Origin: Amaurobius ferox
Taxonomy: Eukaryota; Arthropoda; Arachnida; Araneae; Amaurobiidae
Direction: 5' to 3'
Length of the DNA stretch: 64,000 bases
NCBI GenBank assembly: GCA_951213105.1
Contig: OX578137.1
Location: forward strand, 82,711,679 to 82,775,678
Shown: positions 50,031-63,425 of the stretch, piece by piece
Layout: each line of letters begins with the position of its first letter
Position numbering within the stretch: the first letter of the stretch is position 1
Program-made: the position numbers and the translations under genes
The notes under the pieces: model-generated
Databases searched by the model: none
Seen by the model: only the letters and a program-made list of their open reading frames with translations
Told to the model about the DNA's origin: nothing

Positions 50031-50355
50031 TTTGATACAGTAGGATTTATTTATCTGTAAATGCGACACAATATGGTGTAACTAATCAAATGAAGTGTAA
50101 TATCTAAAATCATTTATATGTTCATTTTCTTTATTAGCAAAATTTAATATAACATGATTTATGTACCAGAAAATACAACGCAATATGGTGTTCCTAATTA
50201 AATTAAATTTGATCTCCAAAATTACTTATATGATTATTTTCTTCATCAGAAAAATTTGATATAAGAGGATTTATTTGCCAGCAAATGCAATGCAATAAGG
50301 TGTAACAAATTACATGGAATTTAATCTCCAAAAGCATTTCTATGTTCACAGCAAT
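50031..50355 (+). repeat. Tandem repeat, three ~112-bp units
   Basis: Units start at 50031, 50143 and 50255 with TTTGATAnnnnnGGATTTAT-type sequence and share CAATATGGTGT and CTCCAAAAT words. They are diverged by roughly a fifth by eye. No coding content. Confidence 0.7.
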
Positions 50356-51084
50356 CACAGTTTTTTTGCTATATACAAACTGCTTTGACGCGCCAGATGC
50401 TGAAGTTAGGTTTTTAAATTATAAATAAAAATAAATAATTCAGCAATTTCAAGCTAGCAAAATCGGAAACATACAACCATGAAAGGTACATGTAATTACG
50501 TTAAACGCATTTCTCGTGGTGCGTCAAGGCCCAATAAATAATTCTGCATTCTATTAGGCACTAAATAAAACAAAAAAAGGGTACGCGGAAACGCACTTCC
50601 CAATAATTGGTTCCAGAGATTTAAGGCTAAACTCGCAAACACGTATAAGTGGCTTCAGAATATTTTGTATTGGTGGAAGGTTTTTAGGGTAATTGTGTAG
50701 ATACGATAACAGTTTCCAAGTAATAGGTTGAGCAAGTGGGAGTTATTGGTCGGTGTCGTATTTTTATTCTTTCAACAAAGGGAAAATATGCAATGGAGAA
50801 CCATGCATAACATGCCTTTTGCAATAATGTAAAAGTTAGTTTCATGTATTCATAGCAATGGTTGTGAACTGTTCACCCGCTTGTAAAATGCATATTATAG
50901 ATTCAAAAGTTTGGTAATAAGTGTCTAAGAGAAATTTATGGTTTCCATGTTACTCTCCAATCATGAAATTGTTCAGTTTAATTGGACACTTCTGTTGAAA
51001 AAATTATAAACGGAGAATGCTGCACTGGAAAAAATTATAAATGGATAAAATAGAAGACGAATTCAAGCTTGGTGAAAATTATGC

Positions 51085-51275
51085 GGGCCAGTTCATAAAA
51101 TGGGAATGAAAGCTGACTATTACATGAGAAAGGAAGCTGGCCAGTTCATGAATTGACAATAAATATATACGGTTCAGGAATTAGCATGGAAAATAGTCCA
51201 GTAAAATGTTGGCAATAAATCTACGTCAGTTCATGAAATGATAATAAAAGTTGGATAATTCTTGAATTGGTTAGA
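51085..51275 (+). repeat. Degenerate ~45-bp tandem repeat
   Basis: Repeated wording CCAGTTCATGAAATG...AATAAAAGCTGG with several variants (ccagttcataaaatggg, ccagttcatgaattgac, tcagttcatgaaatgat). Unit length varies. Confidence 0.45.
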
Positions 51276-51493
51276 AACGACAATATGTTTTCAAACCAGC
51301 TCACAGTTATAGAAAAAAATAAAATTAATAAAATAAATATATTTTTTCTTTTTATAGCGAAAAATCAAGCGATCCAATATAATTAAAAACTTCTGTAACA
51401 TAAAGCTATCTTACATTTTATTTTAATAGCCACATTTTTATAGCTCTAAACAAACAAGTTATATTTTATATTAAGAGAAATTAAACACAAAAA

Positions 51494-51525
51494 TCTGATG
51501 TGGGCAGCATATGACTTTCCCTGCA
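51494..51525 (+). mobile_element. 5' end fragment of family Z
   Basis: TCTGATGTGGGCAGCATATG and ACTTTCC only, after a run of A; the following sequence is unrelated. It is a very short truncated copy. Confidence 0.55.
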
Positions 51526-54344
51526 GACTGGCATTCATTTTATTTGTATTTCTTTAATTTTTATAATTACCTTTGATGCACAAAATGATACTCATAATTA
51601 TTTGAAATGACATCCAATTTACACTTTTAACTCAATTTGTGTTTTCATTTGGTAACTGGGTGTATATTTTCAAAAGCCAATTAGCAAAAATGTGAAAACA
51701 CTAAAATACCGAGTCCGAGAGTAATAGGGTTGAAAAACAGTGTTTTTGCGTTTAGATAACTTGTAGTTTAAACGTGTAGATCCGTCGAAAATTTCTAGTT
51801 GCGATTTTTGAGACAATTTCAATACTTTTCAAATGAACTACCATGTATTGCAGGGAAAGTATAAACTATTTCAAGTTTTGGGCTCTCATATCGGTAAAGA
51901 TAAACGAACAGATAAACGAACAAAATACTAGTTATGTTTAATAATAATCCACTCAAAATAACTGTAAAAACTGGAAATTGAAACACTTGGTTAGCAATAT
52001 ATTTATAGCAGCATCTTTCATTTTCGTTTGGATTCTGTCGGATAAATGTATAAACTTCCTAAAATGTTTATGGAACTTTTAGTATTTTCATACGTTAGTA
52101 AATAAAATCATATTTATAGTGTAATGACATCATTTGAAAGCAGAAGTGAAATTTTAATAGCAAAAAAAAGGTGTATTTTATACAAATAACATCAGTGTTT
52201 TTTAAAAGACAAGCATCAGTAATCACTTACGCAAAAGAGGACGCTAGGCTTTATGGTAAAATAAATCAATAACAATAAAACTGTAAGACCAGAAATAGAT
52301 CTCACACTAGTATTGTGAGACAGCTTTATGCCAGTAATTTATTGTGTCTGAAACGTCAGCCAATGTCCCCAGTCTTAATAACGCCATGGTTTACGACACG
52401 CTTACCCAAAGGTTAACCAAAATCATAAATTTAAGTGCGTCGAGACAGAGGGGTTGAATGAATCTAGGAATAAGGTGAAGCAATGACATTGGGTAAAAGG
52501 TTGGCCAATTGAGAATGTGCTTGTAGCGTCAGTCTGGATGTGGCCAATAGGAGTAAAAGAGGAGTGTCCATCCTGAGGCAAAAGATCCACAACATAAGAC
52601 AGAACGAAAAGATAAGAACGATGACAGTGGGTGGAATGTGGAAGACCCAGGCCGTCGTAATAACTTACAAGACGGAGATGGTACGACATTAAGAGGCACT
52701 ACACTTAAAAAGATATAACTACGAGAATGACATAAGTACGAGTGTTCGAGCCAGCAGTACAATATGATCGGTGAATTGCGTGTCGGCGAATTACATTTCG
52801 AGTTAACTCAAGTAGTAATATGATCATCGACGTATTATGTGCTGGTGACCAAGCTAAGACAGTATTGAAGGCATGTGTTCCACAATATAGATTTTAAAGA
52901 CATTTTAGGCATTTTAACAAATGGTCTCACATTGTCTCTCTCCTGCGCTAAGAAGAGGAATAATTGTTGTAATTAAGTATTTTATGTTTGTAATTAATGA
53001 TTTATTGTTAAAGTTAAAATGGTGCAATCAATTTAGTATTATATTAATTACTATTCTTTTACAGAACTCGCGCGGAAGATAAATAATTGGAGGGTGATCA
53101 GCGGCAAACAACGCAATGTATAATTTAATGAGTACCACGAATACGATCAATTTACGGCCATATATATTAAGTATAATTTAACGATTTAGCAGTAACATTT
53201 TAAATAATATCATTACTATTCTTTTTATTTTCTAAATGAGCACCACAAAAACCAACCCATGAAAAGATATAGTCAATAGGAGAAATAGGCGGAGTTAATA
53301 ACTATGACTGAAATCACGAATTTTGAGACGCATTGCTCAGAATCACTTGAATTGCGCTTCAGTGATTGATGTGTCGATACAGCCTTGAACGATGAATTGA
53401 CATTGATTTAGAGATCGATAACGAGTCATGAACTATAAGGTCTAGTTCGAATTCACTGATATGGCACTTAGGGATTATGTAACGGCCCGATGCTGACATT
53501 GCCCACCTGCCTGTATTCCCAGAGTTTGGAGATCAACCCTAATAGTCATAGAGGTACTGAGCTTGAGAGTTTTTCTTGTGAGGAAAATTATAATAAGAAA
53601 TAACAATTTATAATAACTGATATTGACATAAAATGTCTACACAGGAGTCATTACATTAAATTTCTGATATTCTTATCAATCATGTTCAATAATAAGCAGT
53701 ACGTGGATACTTATATGAATGAAGATAAGTAACAATTATGTTTATTGAATATGTGCCCATTGTTTAAAAATACTAAATTAATGCTATTTGGCTTATGACT
53801 ATTTTAGCCCACTTTAATATTTATCTTGACAGATTTCTTTATTTTTGATGCAGCAAGCAACCCTTGGAATAAATCTTCTTCCCCTATGAATTAAAACACA
53901 ACGCAAGCCACTCTTAAAATATTATTCCTTCTAATCTCTCAATGCCTTTTTCAAAATTAAAAATATTCACTAAATAAGTTAATTTGTTTTTTATCTTTAA
54001 AATAAAATAATATAAAAATAAAAGACTAAATTATGGCATTTAATTTCATGTTCACTTTTTGGTATAAATAATGCGTAACGATAGTTTTTCTCATATATCA
54101 AATTCATAAATTTTCCAAAATTTATTTGCATATTTTCAGTTATTCCAATGAAGATTGTTCACTTAGTTCCCTACGCTGTGCTAAGTACAACATTAATCAT
54201 ATAGTGCACATTTTTCTTCATATTTTTGTAAAACTTTATATTGTATATCAATCATAATATCGCGTTCTGTACACAGTAAAATATGCAATATATTCCCGTA
54301 GAATATATTGTATAAAATATGAAATATATTCTTCGAGTACCTTG
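51526..54344. other. No gene that I can support
   Basis: Contains a possible inverted SINE tail at 52639-52658 (gaagacccaggccgtcg). The overlapping minus frames at 52423-52762 have no recognised domain. Confidence 0.35.
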
Positions 54345-55769
54345 AAAGTATAATGTATAAGGGAAGTTTGTGATGGGGTCGAAAATTCGAATTCGAGTTT
54401 TGGACGGGAGAGCAGTATTCAAGCATCCCTGAACACAAATAAAACGTTTTTGAGGTGATGCCTATCTGTGCGTGTGTGTGTGTGTCAGTGAGTCTGTGGA
54501 GACGGTAATGAAAGAATAAAGTTATTCAAACGAAATTTGGTACACAAATTACAATCAATGAATGCTGGAAACCTATTATTTTAAACTCAATAGAATAATC
54601 AGAACCTCCCCCCAAATTTTGAAAAAAACCAACAGAAAATCAATAATTTCAATAAAGATATGTAAATAATCATTTCTTATTTAATTTTTGATTAGAAAAC
54701 GATGGGCACAAACTTTAGAACGTTAGCATGAACCTTTCCCGATATATACCACATTTTTCAAATAAATTTATCAAAAAATAACATAAAATTAGAAAAAAGT
54801 ATAAACTATTGTGAAATATGTTCACTTTTCTTATGTGATATTATGCGATAAATTTGTTATAATCATTTTCGTGTATCCAGCTAGTTCAATTCGCGAGAGA
54901 ATATAGTTTCAGTAATAGTTTTGTATTTGGACGCCATTCGTCGTTTATTTTCTGTAAGATTAACCGATTTCTCCGCCTATAATGCTTGACAAAATTTTGG
55001 TGACGCATTTGGCGGAATGTCGCCAACTTGACGATATTTTTTCAACGATGCCATATTAATGAAAATGTCGTTAAATTGATAAAGATGAAATTAATGAAAA
55101 TGATTGAATCATTGAAAGTGACTACTAATCGATGAAAATGCAATCCGTCCGTAATGCTTAGCGAAAAATTTTGCTGGATGTCGCAAACTTCAGGACCTTT
55201 TTTAAATATTGTCAGATTGAATAAAATGTCTCCAAATTGATAGAAATGCCACCAAATTAATAAAAATGAAGCTAAATAGGAGGAGGCAATTCTTGCAAAT
55301 TTTTAATTCCGTCATATGACGGGCGTACCTTCTACTGCAAAAGAAATGCGCTTCTCTTCGTTTTTATTGTAACACTTAACAATATATAATAATCTAGCAA
55401 ATAATCTATCAAAATATCGCTAACTTGTCGATATTTAGTGTAAGATTGACGAAAATATCGTCAAAAGTACAAATATAACGCCACGTAATTGAAAATTACG
55501 TCTAATTGATGAATTTATTATTAAAATATTTTGATATATATGATGCTTATTGAGGATGCTATCCATATTGATAATTGTAAATTCTGAGTTATTTGAAACA
55601 TAAATTAATTGGATACGAAATAACTTTACATGTTGTCATCTGGAAAAGTGACAAATGTACAATTCAACGTTACAAACACTGTGCCATGGATCTTTTCATC
55701 ATTTTTCCACTATGAAAGAATTAAATCCATTGCATTATAAGGAAAGTCATGTGCTGCCCACATCAGATT
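54345..55769 (-). mobile_element. Family Z copy Z8, enlarged
   Basis: Minus-strand Z from the decayed 3' hairpin (aagtataatgtataagggaag) to CCCACATCAGA. It is ~1.43 kb, about half as long again as other copies, because the TTTGGCGA-type block region (54980-55520) is expanded with extra diverged repeats. Confidence 0.65.
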
Positions 55770-56483
55770 TTTTTAAACTTTAGAACTATTTTTTCTGAAA
55801 TCAGATGTCTGTACAATTACAGTTCAAACAAAATGTCATGTAACCATTAATAGATAATAAATTTCAAAGGAATTTGTAATGAACACCTGTGGTTTCTTTA
55901 AAATGTGGTAGATTGACTGTGAATGCAAAAAAGGACACTAAATTTGAAGGTATGTTTCAAATTGAAGTAAATGATAAGGTAAACCTTTAGAGGCATATTC
56001 AGTCACAAATAAAGCAGAAAAATGCAACACATAGATGTTAAGAATACGCTGAATTATTGTTTTGTCAGTTCTAGAGAATCATTTAGCCCGAAGTCAAATA
56101 CTTCGAAATAATCACAAATCGAAGAGATGGAGTGGTAATGGACTTTAAATACACGATTTGAGTATTGAATCCGCCTGTTACTTCTAGTTATGCCTAATTT
56201 GTCTTCCGACTTCGAGTTTGTTAGTTATCTAGACTTTCGAAGGGGACCCAGCGTATGCTTGAAACAACTGTTTGCTGCAATTTTATATTATTTGTGATTG
56301 AATGCATTAATCAAGATTTCCTTCGCCTTTGTCCCAAATGATATTTACTTAAAATAAGTGATATTGTGGAGATTATTTTATTCCAGGATGTAAATTGATC
56401 CACCCCCTCTAGTTTGTTGGGCTTTACTGTGTTATGACAAAAAAAAATGATTACATTTCATCCGATTATTTAGGCTGTAAAAA
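55770..56483. other. No recognised feature
   Basis: AT-rich, with no supported frame or repeat. Confidence 0.4.
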
Positions 56484-56572
56484 AAACCTTATTACCCCAA
56501 CTTGGAATCGACCTCTGGATCTTCAATCTGACCAGCCGATGATCTACCTTTGAGCAGCTGGAACGAACTTGC
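56484..56572 (-). mobile_element. tRNA-like SINE head, family S2
   Basis: On the minus strand it has GCTGCTCAAAGGTAGATCAT (A-box-like) and GGTCGATTCCAAG (B-box-like), matching the copy at the window start. The body is short or missing. Confidence 0.5.
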
Positions 56573-56689
56573 AAGCTCTTATTGTCCAAAAACATTCTAC
56601 ATTTTGCAATTTTTAATATCAGATTGGAGTGCAAATGAGAATATGACTGATCATATCTTACTATTTACACCTCAGGTTCGCTCCCTGAT

Positions 56690-56917
56690 ACTATTTTTAC
56701 TTTCCAGGTTAGTTCCCTGCATGGTCGTAGCCTTTCGATTTGAAATCGGTCACTGGAACCGTGCTACTCGTACTAAGGTCACTTTCACATCTCCACTAAC
56801 CCACAGGGTGGATTTTTCGGGCACCATTGTAAAGAACCTCACTGCTCCAACCGAGAATCGAACCCTGGATCTTCGAATTGGCCAAGCGACGCACTACCGT
56901 TGAGCTACTGGGAAGAA
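56690..56917 (-). mobile_element. tRNA-like SINE, family S2
   Basis: The minus strand from 56917 reads CCCAGTAGCTCAACGGTAGT (A box) and, ~35 bp on, GGGTTCGATTCTC (B box). The body then resembles that of the copy at 1-160 (gtgcccgaaaaat against acgcccgaataat). The anticodon arm pairs poorly and the element is repeated, so it is a SINE and not a tRNA gene. Confidence 0.55.
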
Positions 56918-58315
56918 ACTGCAAACTCTTATTATCGAAGTGGACTCTGTAAAGTGAATGGCTTAATTGTTAAGTACTTGACCTTGAAAAGTACATTTTA
57001 CTCTCGTCATTATATTACGACTGCATCTCATAAAATGTTAACTTTTAAAATAATCAAGGTACTTTTCTCTGCAATAACGTTTTCCGAAACAGGTGATCAA
57101 ACCGTGTCTCCTTAGATTTGAACATATATGCTTATCACTACACAACTAGAGCTAATATACAAAAAATTAACGGTATTTTTAATGGCTAAAGGCATTCTTA
57201 ATCAAATATATAACAACATTTTGAAGTTCAACCAGCTTAAATTGATGGCAGTTCAGAAAATATTTGGCTTCTCCTACCCAACTTCAGCAATGCAAGATCG
57301 ATTTTTATGTAATTAATCTACACTATCTCTAGTAAAAAAATACGGTAGCAAACCATTTAAATTTATTACAATTTTCTAAAGAATGTGCTTTTATTTGAAT
57401 ACTTTTAAAAGCATGAAAAGTACCACTTTGATACTGAAAATGTAAGAATAATATCCTGAAGTAAGAAATAAAACATAAAGAAAACAGCATTGGTAAATTT
57501 TCTTACATTGTTTCGTTAATGCTTTCATATGATATCTTATTTTCCTATTTCATTCATATGTGAGAAGATTAAGCATTTTTCATCGAAGCAAAAACAAATA
57601 TTAATCAACGAATGCAAATGTTTGCCTTATATTCTTAGTAAACTTCTATTTTGGATATGAACCTTCATCTCGATCTCTGTAAATACTAAAATATTGAAGA
57701 TATTCCCATAGCTACGAGATCAAGTGAGTAGAAGAATGCACATTCCTCAATGCAAGGCGGACTTTATGATCATTTTAAATAAAGTTGAAATAGCATAAAA
57801 GAACGTGAGATGAAAAATTTTCTACGGAATTTCCAGATGCAAAAAGCTTTTGCTTTCGAGAAGACATACGGAAATGCTGCAAAGGAGTTGCAGAGTGGAG
57901 GCAAAGGGTAGTCAAGTGTGTTTTACATATATATATGCATCAATTATTCATATCTTAGTAAGAAATACGAGAAATACTGTTTATCCTTTTAAAATAAATA
58001 CAAACTACCATTTGTCTGTGCGAATTTCTGGAAGGAAGTCTGGATAAAATATTTAAAAATATATATTTTATTCTAAACGTAATGCCGCAATTATTACGTT
58101 TTAATGTGAACCAATTTAAAATGCTACCATAGTTCATTTAGTATCATTTCCACAATATTATTTTAAAAATATCGAATTTTACTTTGTCGACTATTGTACC
58201 ATGTTTTCACAACTATAAAATTATATTAACGGCCACGCAGGAAGCTAAACTACAGATTAATAGTTACAGCAAGAGGCTAATCTGATATTAGGGCGTGGAT
58301 AATGTAGCGTCCACT
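56918..58315. other. No recognised feature
   Basis: AT-rich sequence with frames up to 71 codons and no domain. Confidence 0.4.
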
Positions 58316-58395
58316 TCGTCCAGTTTCCAATACCGTCTGAGCTCAATGGTAGAGCTTCAGCTCGCAGTAAGAAGATTCGTGTTTCGTAGCAGCGT
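58316..58395 (+). pseudogene. Decayed tRNA-like sequence
   Basis: TGAGCTCAATGGTAGAGC is a good D-arm/A-box match, followed by a degraded T arm (gtgtttcgtagcagcg). The acceptor stem does not pair. It could be a tRNA pseudogene or the head of another SINE. Confidence 0.4.
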
Positions 58396-58984
58396 CCCTT
58401 ACAAGTTTAAGAAATATATCGTTTGTAGACAAAATGAGGAAAGTCACAGCTTCTCAATAAATTTTTAATTTATGTTTCACCCATTCAAACATACGGAGTA
58501 TCAAATTATTTAAAAACTACCACACAAAAGCTTTTACTTAAATATAAACAAGCACTTACAACTGATATAACGATTTTAAATTTGGTGGTTGAGTAGATCA
58601 AACTGACAGTTAAGGATTATGAGTTAAATGAGCGTTTTGGAATACAAAATAAAAGTAAATAAAATTAAATTAAATGAGAAGTAAATGCGATAAGTTGGGA
58701 ACTGAAATTAGGTAGTGTTGCGAACTCGTAATATTCCCTTACTGGCGTCTTCCGTCCTGTCTTTTGTCTTTTTCGCAGGCGAACTGGCTCCATCGGGGAG
58801 CTTTCTCCAAGAGACAGCGGTACGAACATTTTCCCCATGACGTCATTCTACGGTTGCCATAATTTTGAACTTCGGAGAAGGATTACCATTTTGACAATTT
58901 ATAGCCAATTTTGCGACATTTGGCGAGTTTCCTAATCTTCCAGAAACATCTCGGTAGAACGATTATTTTTTGAGATATATAGAT

Positions 58985-58997
58985 TTCCAGAAGTTTC
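58985..58997 (+). promoter_or_regulatory. Perfect three-unit heat-shock element
   Basis: TTCCAGAAGTTTC is TTC-nn-GAA-nn-TTC, the binding pattern of heat-shock factor trimers. It lies 12 bp upstream of the TATA box of the probable LTR. A two-unit match, TTCCAGAA, lies at 58938-58945. Confidence 0.6.
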
Positions 58998-59008
58998 TAT
59001 GGATAGAC

Positions 59009-59046
59009 TATAAATAGGAGTCATCACTGAATCGGATAGTTCAGTT
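59009..59046 (+). promoter_or_regulatory. Core promoter of the probable LTR
   Basis: TATAAATA at 59009 and initiator TCAGTT at 59041, placing the likely start A at 59043, 34 bp after the first T of the TATA box. Confidence 0.5.
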
Positions 59047-59310
59047 GACGAGTTCATAATATACGAGCTACAGTGAACTGTGACTTCTGTCAATGTTTAG
59101 AGAATAGTAGCGGCTGTTTTGTGAAACTAGTTTCGGCGGTATTTAGAGAATAGTATCGCTTAATCTGTGAAATTAGTGGAACATTTAAGTCTGATGTATA
59201 TTGTTCTTGTGAACTTTGCGCTTGTGAATACACGTAAGTTATCAATAAACTAAGACTCGTTCTTGTATCTCACGTATATACCCATTGTTTTAGAGAATAC
59301 GCTCATAACA

Positions 59311-59887
59311 GTACACAGATCGACCTCTGCAGAACTCGTTATAAAATTTTAGAGTTTGCGAATTCATATTTATTATTTTATTGAACAGTAATTTTAACAA
59401 ATATTATAAATATACACTACTCATAATGACTTCATCTTCTATCCCTTCAATTATATTACGCTATCTTCTGGGCACAGTTTGCCCAAATCTAAAGCATGGA
59501 ACACGTAATAATTTTCTAAGGTTACGAAGAGTGACGAATCTTTCGATGATAATCTAAATAATAGTGAGTAACTCAGTTACTCATTATAGATTGATTTAGG
59601 ACATCCCTGGTATATTTCGAAATTGAAAATGTATCTGGCACTGCAATGGGTTTAAAATTCAAACTAACAGAATTCTTGAAAACCAAAGAACGCTTTAACA
59701 ATATGCCTGCCCTTAAATACAGCCACAGCAAAAAATGCTGCATCGATGGTGATAATATGGAAACTCTGCAAGAGTATAACGGGAGTTTATTATTATACAT
59801 AAATCAGGTTTTCAATAAGCAAAAAGTATTTTTTTAATGTGAAAATTAGTCAAAGATATGCTAAAACATAAACTAATTAAAAAAAAA
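59311..59887. other. No recognised feature
   Basis: AT-rich; overlapping 75- and 63-codon frames on the two strands have no domain. Confidence 0.4.
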
Positions 59888-60802
59888 TCTGATGTGGGCA
59901 ATACATGGCTTTCCTTATATAATGTAATGAATTTACTACTTTTACAGGAAAAAAGTAGGTTTTTCTTATAGTAGATACTAATATTCTCTCCAAGATATTG
60001 GATTTTCGATAAGGAGTCGTCATTTTCATTGATTTAGCGTCATATTTATCCATTTGGCGAGATTTTCGTTAATTTGGCAACATTTCAAAGAAGTCGCCAA
60101 GTTGGCGACATTCCGCCAAATTCGTCGCTAAAATCTCGCCAAGCATTATGCACTAAGAAATAAGTTATTCTTACAGCAGATAAATGACTATTGACGTTCA
60201 AATGCAAAAGTATTATTCAAAGTATCTTTTTTCATGAATGGAACGAGCTAGATCCACGAGAATGATGTCACTCAATTTATCGCATGGTATTACATATGAA
60301 AAATGAACATGTTTCTCAATAGAAAATATATTTTTTTTTACTTTATATGACTTTTTGATAATTTATTTGAAAAATGTACAATATCTCGAGAACGGTTCAT
60401 GTTACCGTTCTAAAATTTATGTCAATCGTTTTCTAATGAAAAATTACATAAGAAATGTCTATTTACGTAACTTTATTAGTGGTTTAGGTTTTTTGACGAA
60501 TTTTTTAATATTTCATTCGAAAATTTAGGGGGGTTCTGAACATTCGATTGCGTATAAAAACAATAGGCTTCCAGTGTTTACGGATTGTGATTTTTGTACC
60601 AAATTTGGTTCGAATCGGTCCATTCGTTTGCCAGTTATCGTATCCACAGGCTCACTGACACACACACACACAGACATCACTTCAAAAATGTTTGATTCGT
60701 GACCAGGGATGCTTGAGACGTGCTCTCCCGTCGAAATCTCGATTTCGAATTTTCGACCCCGTCACAATACTTTCCTTATACATTATGTATATAAGGAAAG
60801 TA
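59888..60802 (+). mobile_element. Family Z copy Z9
   Basis: A complete copy from TCTGATGTGGGCA, preceded by a run of A, to ATATAAGGAAAGTAA. It is very close to Z3, including the TTTGGCGA block at 60045-60145 and a short (CA)n tract. The 70-codon frame at its end is a by-product. Confidence 0.72.
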
Positions 60803-63425
60803 ACAAATTCATATTTTTAAAATCCTCACTGAGGTCTGTTTTCCTGGGTCCTGAAGTACAGATGTGCCAAATTCCAGGGCCATACGTTGCTCAGATGTTT
60901 CGCTATATACGGCACAGGTAGATATACATTTACTTTATCATTATAGATGGGAGAATTTTGGTATGTTTTGTGTGTGACAATAATGCAATGCACCTAGTAA
61001 AATATTCCAATATACTTTATCAATTTCTTGATTATTTTTTAATTATACAGTTTCGATAGATTAATAAACTGCAGTTCATTTCGTCTGAATCGAATCACGC
61101 ATGACGAAGTTATTCAATCTGAATCGTTTGGATGTAATATTTGCTGTCATTAAATCGAGCAAGCGTGCGGTCCATGCCTGCGTATATTGCATATGCTGTT
61201 GCACGGACCTCTCAAATTTAAATATATAATTTTACACCATTCTATCTTAATTATTTTAAAGCATAGCTTAAAGAGTATATACAATGGTGGAAAATGTCAT
61301 AGTTGGTTTTGGTTTGAGTGTGGCAAATACTAGTTGCGTCATGCCGAAAAAAAGGAACTTAAGGTTTAACTTAAAAATTAACATTATTTATTATTAAGCA
61401 TTAAAGACATGGCGGTTGATCTCATAAAGTGGAATTAACATTTACAGTACATTGCTCGTTGTTGTGCTGCAATAAACCCTCCAATTATTTTTACCTTTTG
61501 TGTAAGTCCTGAAAATAATTATTAATTAATATAAAAAGATTAGACTATTTAAACTTAAACAATATCATTTTTTAACAACATCAATTTATCAATAACATTA
61601 ATTTTCATTTATATCTATTTTCATTTAATTATTTTAGCGAGGGGACATGTGCGACCAGAATTATTAGATTTACGATAGTGTCTAGAACCTGTGATATTTT
61701 GAGCACATACCTTCCAGTTTAGTCTTAGACTCATCATCTCGCTTGCAACAGTCTTATACTGCCATAACTCTGTGATGTGTGGCTCCTCCTCGTACTGCAC
61801 AAGCACTCGCCATTTGATCTACCTCCATTAATTTGAAACATCTACGGAACCTTTACAAATCTGTTAGTTTTTCATTTTTTTCTACTTGTGCTCTAACCCA
61901 AAATTCGTAATTATTTTCTTTTCATGTCCGATCTCCATCTTTACTTCTCGTTGTCTCCATCTACTACTGCACTCGTTTCGTCTACCACTGACTTCTCTAC
62001 CAATGACATCATTTCACATTTAGCAAGGCCCCTCTCAGCCCCTTTGGTCTTGCACACCTAAATTTATAGTCCTTTTGAACTAATTTTTCAAGTCCTCATA
62101 AACCCTGGCGCCAGCCAGACTATAGCTTTGTTAGCCGTTCTGGGCACCATAAATAATCAAATAAAACTGTCTCATGTGAGAACATATTCTGGTCTCACAC
62201 TAGTATTTGTATCATGTCTACAATCCAACTTGTTAGTTGTTTATTTGGTTGGCGTCATACCCATGACGCTTCCTGGGAGGAGTTTTGCCATTATAACTAG
62301 CTAAACGCTATCGAGATTATATATCCTGTGACAAAAGATCTGAAAACACGTAACTCGTGAAGTTCTTCAATCTATAAAAATCAAAACTTTTCTGGACCTT
62401 TCCAAAAATCGCCATATAGGCATATGTTCTTCATCAGAGGCCCAAGATAGTGTACTCTAAATGTAATGAAAATACAGCAAACACAAATGTTAAATTTTCA
62501 TAATACAAAAGGCCAATCGACGAAAATAAATTTTATATTATGAGAAGAACTACAAGACAGGCATGATTTTAAAAATCAAATATAAAAATTCAAAAGCCAT
62601 AGAAGAAAACAGATTTAACAGACGATTAAATAATTAACTATTTATGCACACAGATAGTGGTTTAACAACCATGCAATCGATGACAAGACATCAGTCAGAA
62701 TTAGTTTGTAATCGAGTTCAAAGCGGGTTTTGAAAGGGATCTATACTCCTCAAAGCACTTATGCAAATTCGCGTAATTTTTAAATCATATATGCTATAAA
62801 TAAACTTTTATAGTAGACGCTTCTCTAATAGCAAGTAGTATTACTCGTTTATAACGCTCTGTCCTTACAACGAGGATGATTTAATGTAGTCGTAAATCCG
62901 CGTTATAACCAGGGTTCACTCGAGTTTAGAATAATACTGAACTAATCAAAATCCTTCTTTCAAAAGTGAAATCCCGCAGTTCGGGGAAAATATTTCACAA
63001 AAAAGACATTTTAATTAATGGATGATGATCAATGTCATAAGTTAACATTCACTGAAATGCACTTGGTTGAACTCCTTCCTCCGAACACGGGTACTAAAAC
63101 TAACTTCAAATTTAACATAAATCTTTATCTATGTGTTGCAAGCACGAGATTACAGTATATAGGTCACAATACAGGGAAACATCGGACAGTACAGAAGTGC
63201 GAATTCAACACCCTGAATAACAATTTACCAATGCCACATGTTTTATGTTAATCTTACACAGATTTGAAATCTCATTTAAAATATTTCTGAAACCCTTCTG
63301 TATCAAATAAACTCAAAATTAAATAGGCAGGTTCATTCAAGTTCATATTTTACAAAAGGCATTTTTTTCCCAAAACTATGCATAACATATAGTTCTTTCC
63401 CAACTATCACACTTCAAGAAGACTT
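60803..63425. other. No recognised gene
   Basis: No frame, RNA gene or named repeat could be supported. The stretch 62020-62300 is somewhat richer in G and C and shares the word CTCACACTAGTATT with about 52303-52317, a possible remnant of a dispersed repeat. Confidence 0.35.

Larger units (their letters stand above)
58716..59310 (+). mobile_element. Probable solo LTR
   Basis: A 595-bp segment bounded by TGTT...AACA. Inside, in order: heat-shock-element matches (58938-58945, 58985-58997), TATAAATA (59009-59016), an arthropod initiator TCAGTT (59041-59046) and AATAAA (59244-59249). That order (promoter, short transcribed R, poly(A) signal) is what an LTR should have. Flanks GTAG/GTAC match at 3 of 4 bases. 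No second LTR, primer-binding site or gag-pol is visible nearby, so a solo LTR left by recombination is inferred. The superfamily is unknown. Confidence 0.6.

Noticed and set aside
56836..56917. Functional tRNA gene on the minus strand
   Set aside because: The boxes are good, but the acceptor and anticodon stems pair poorly and the sequence recurs as a SINE at other sites.
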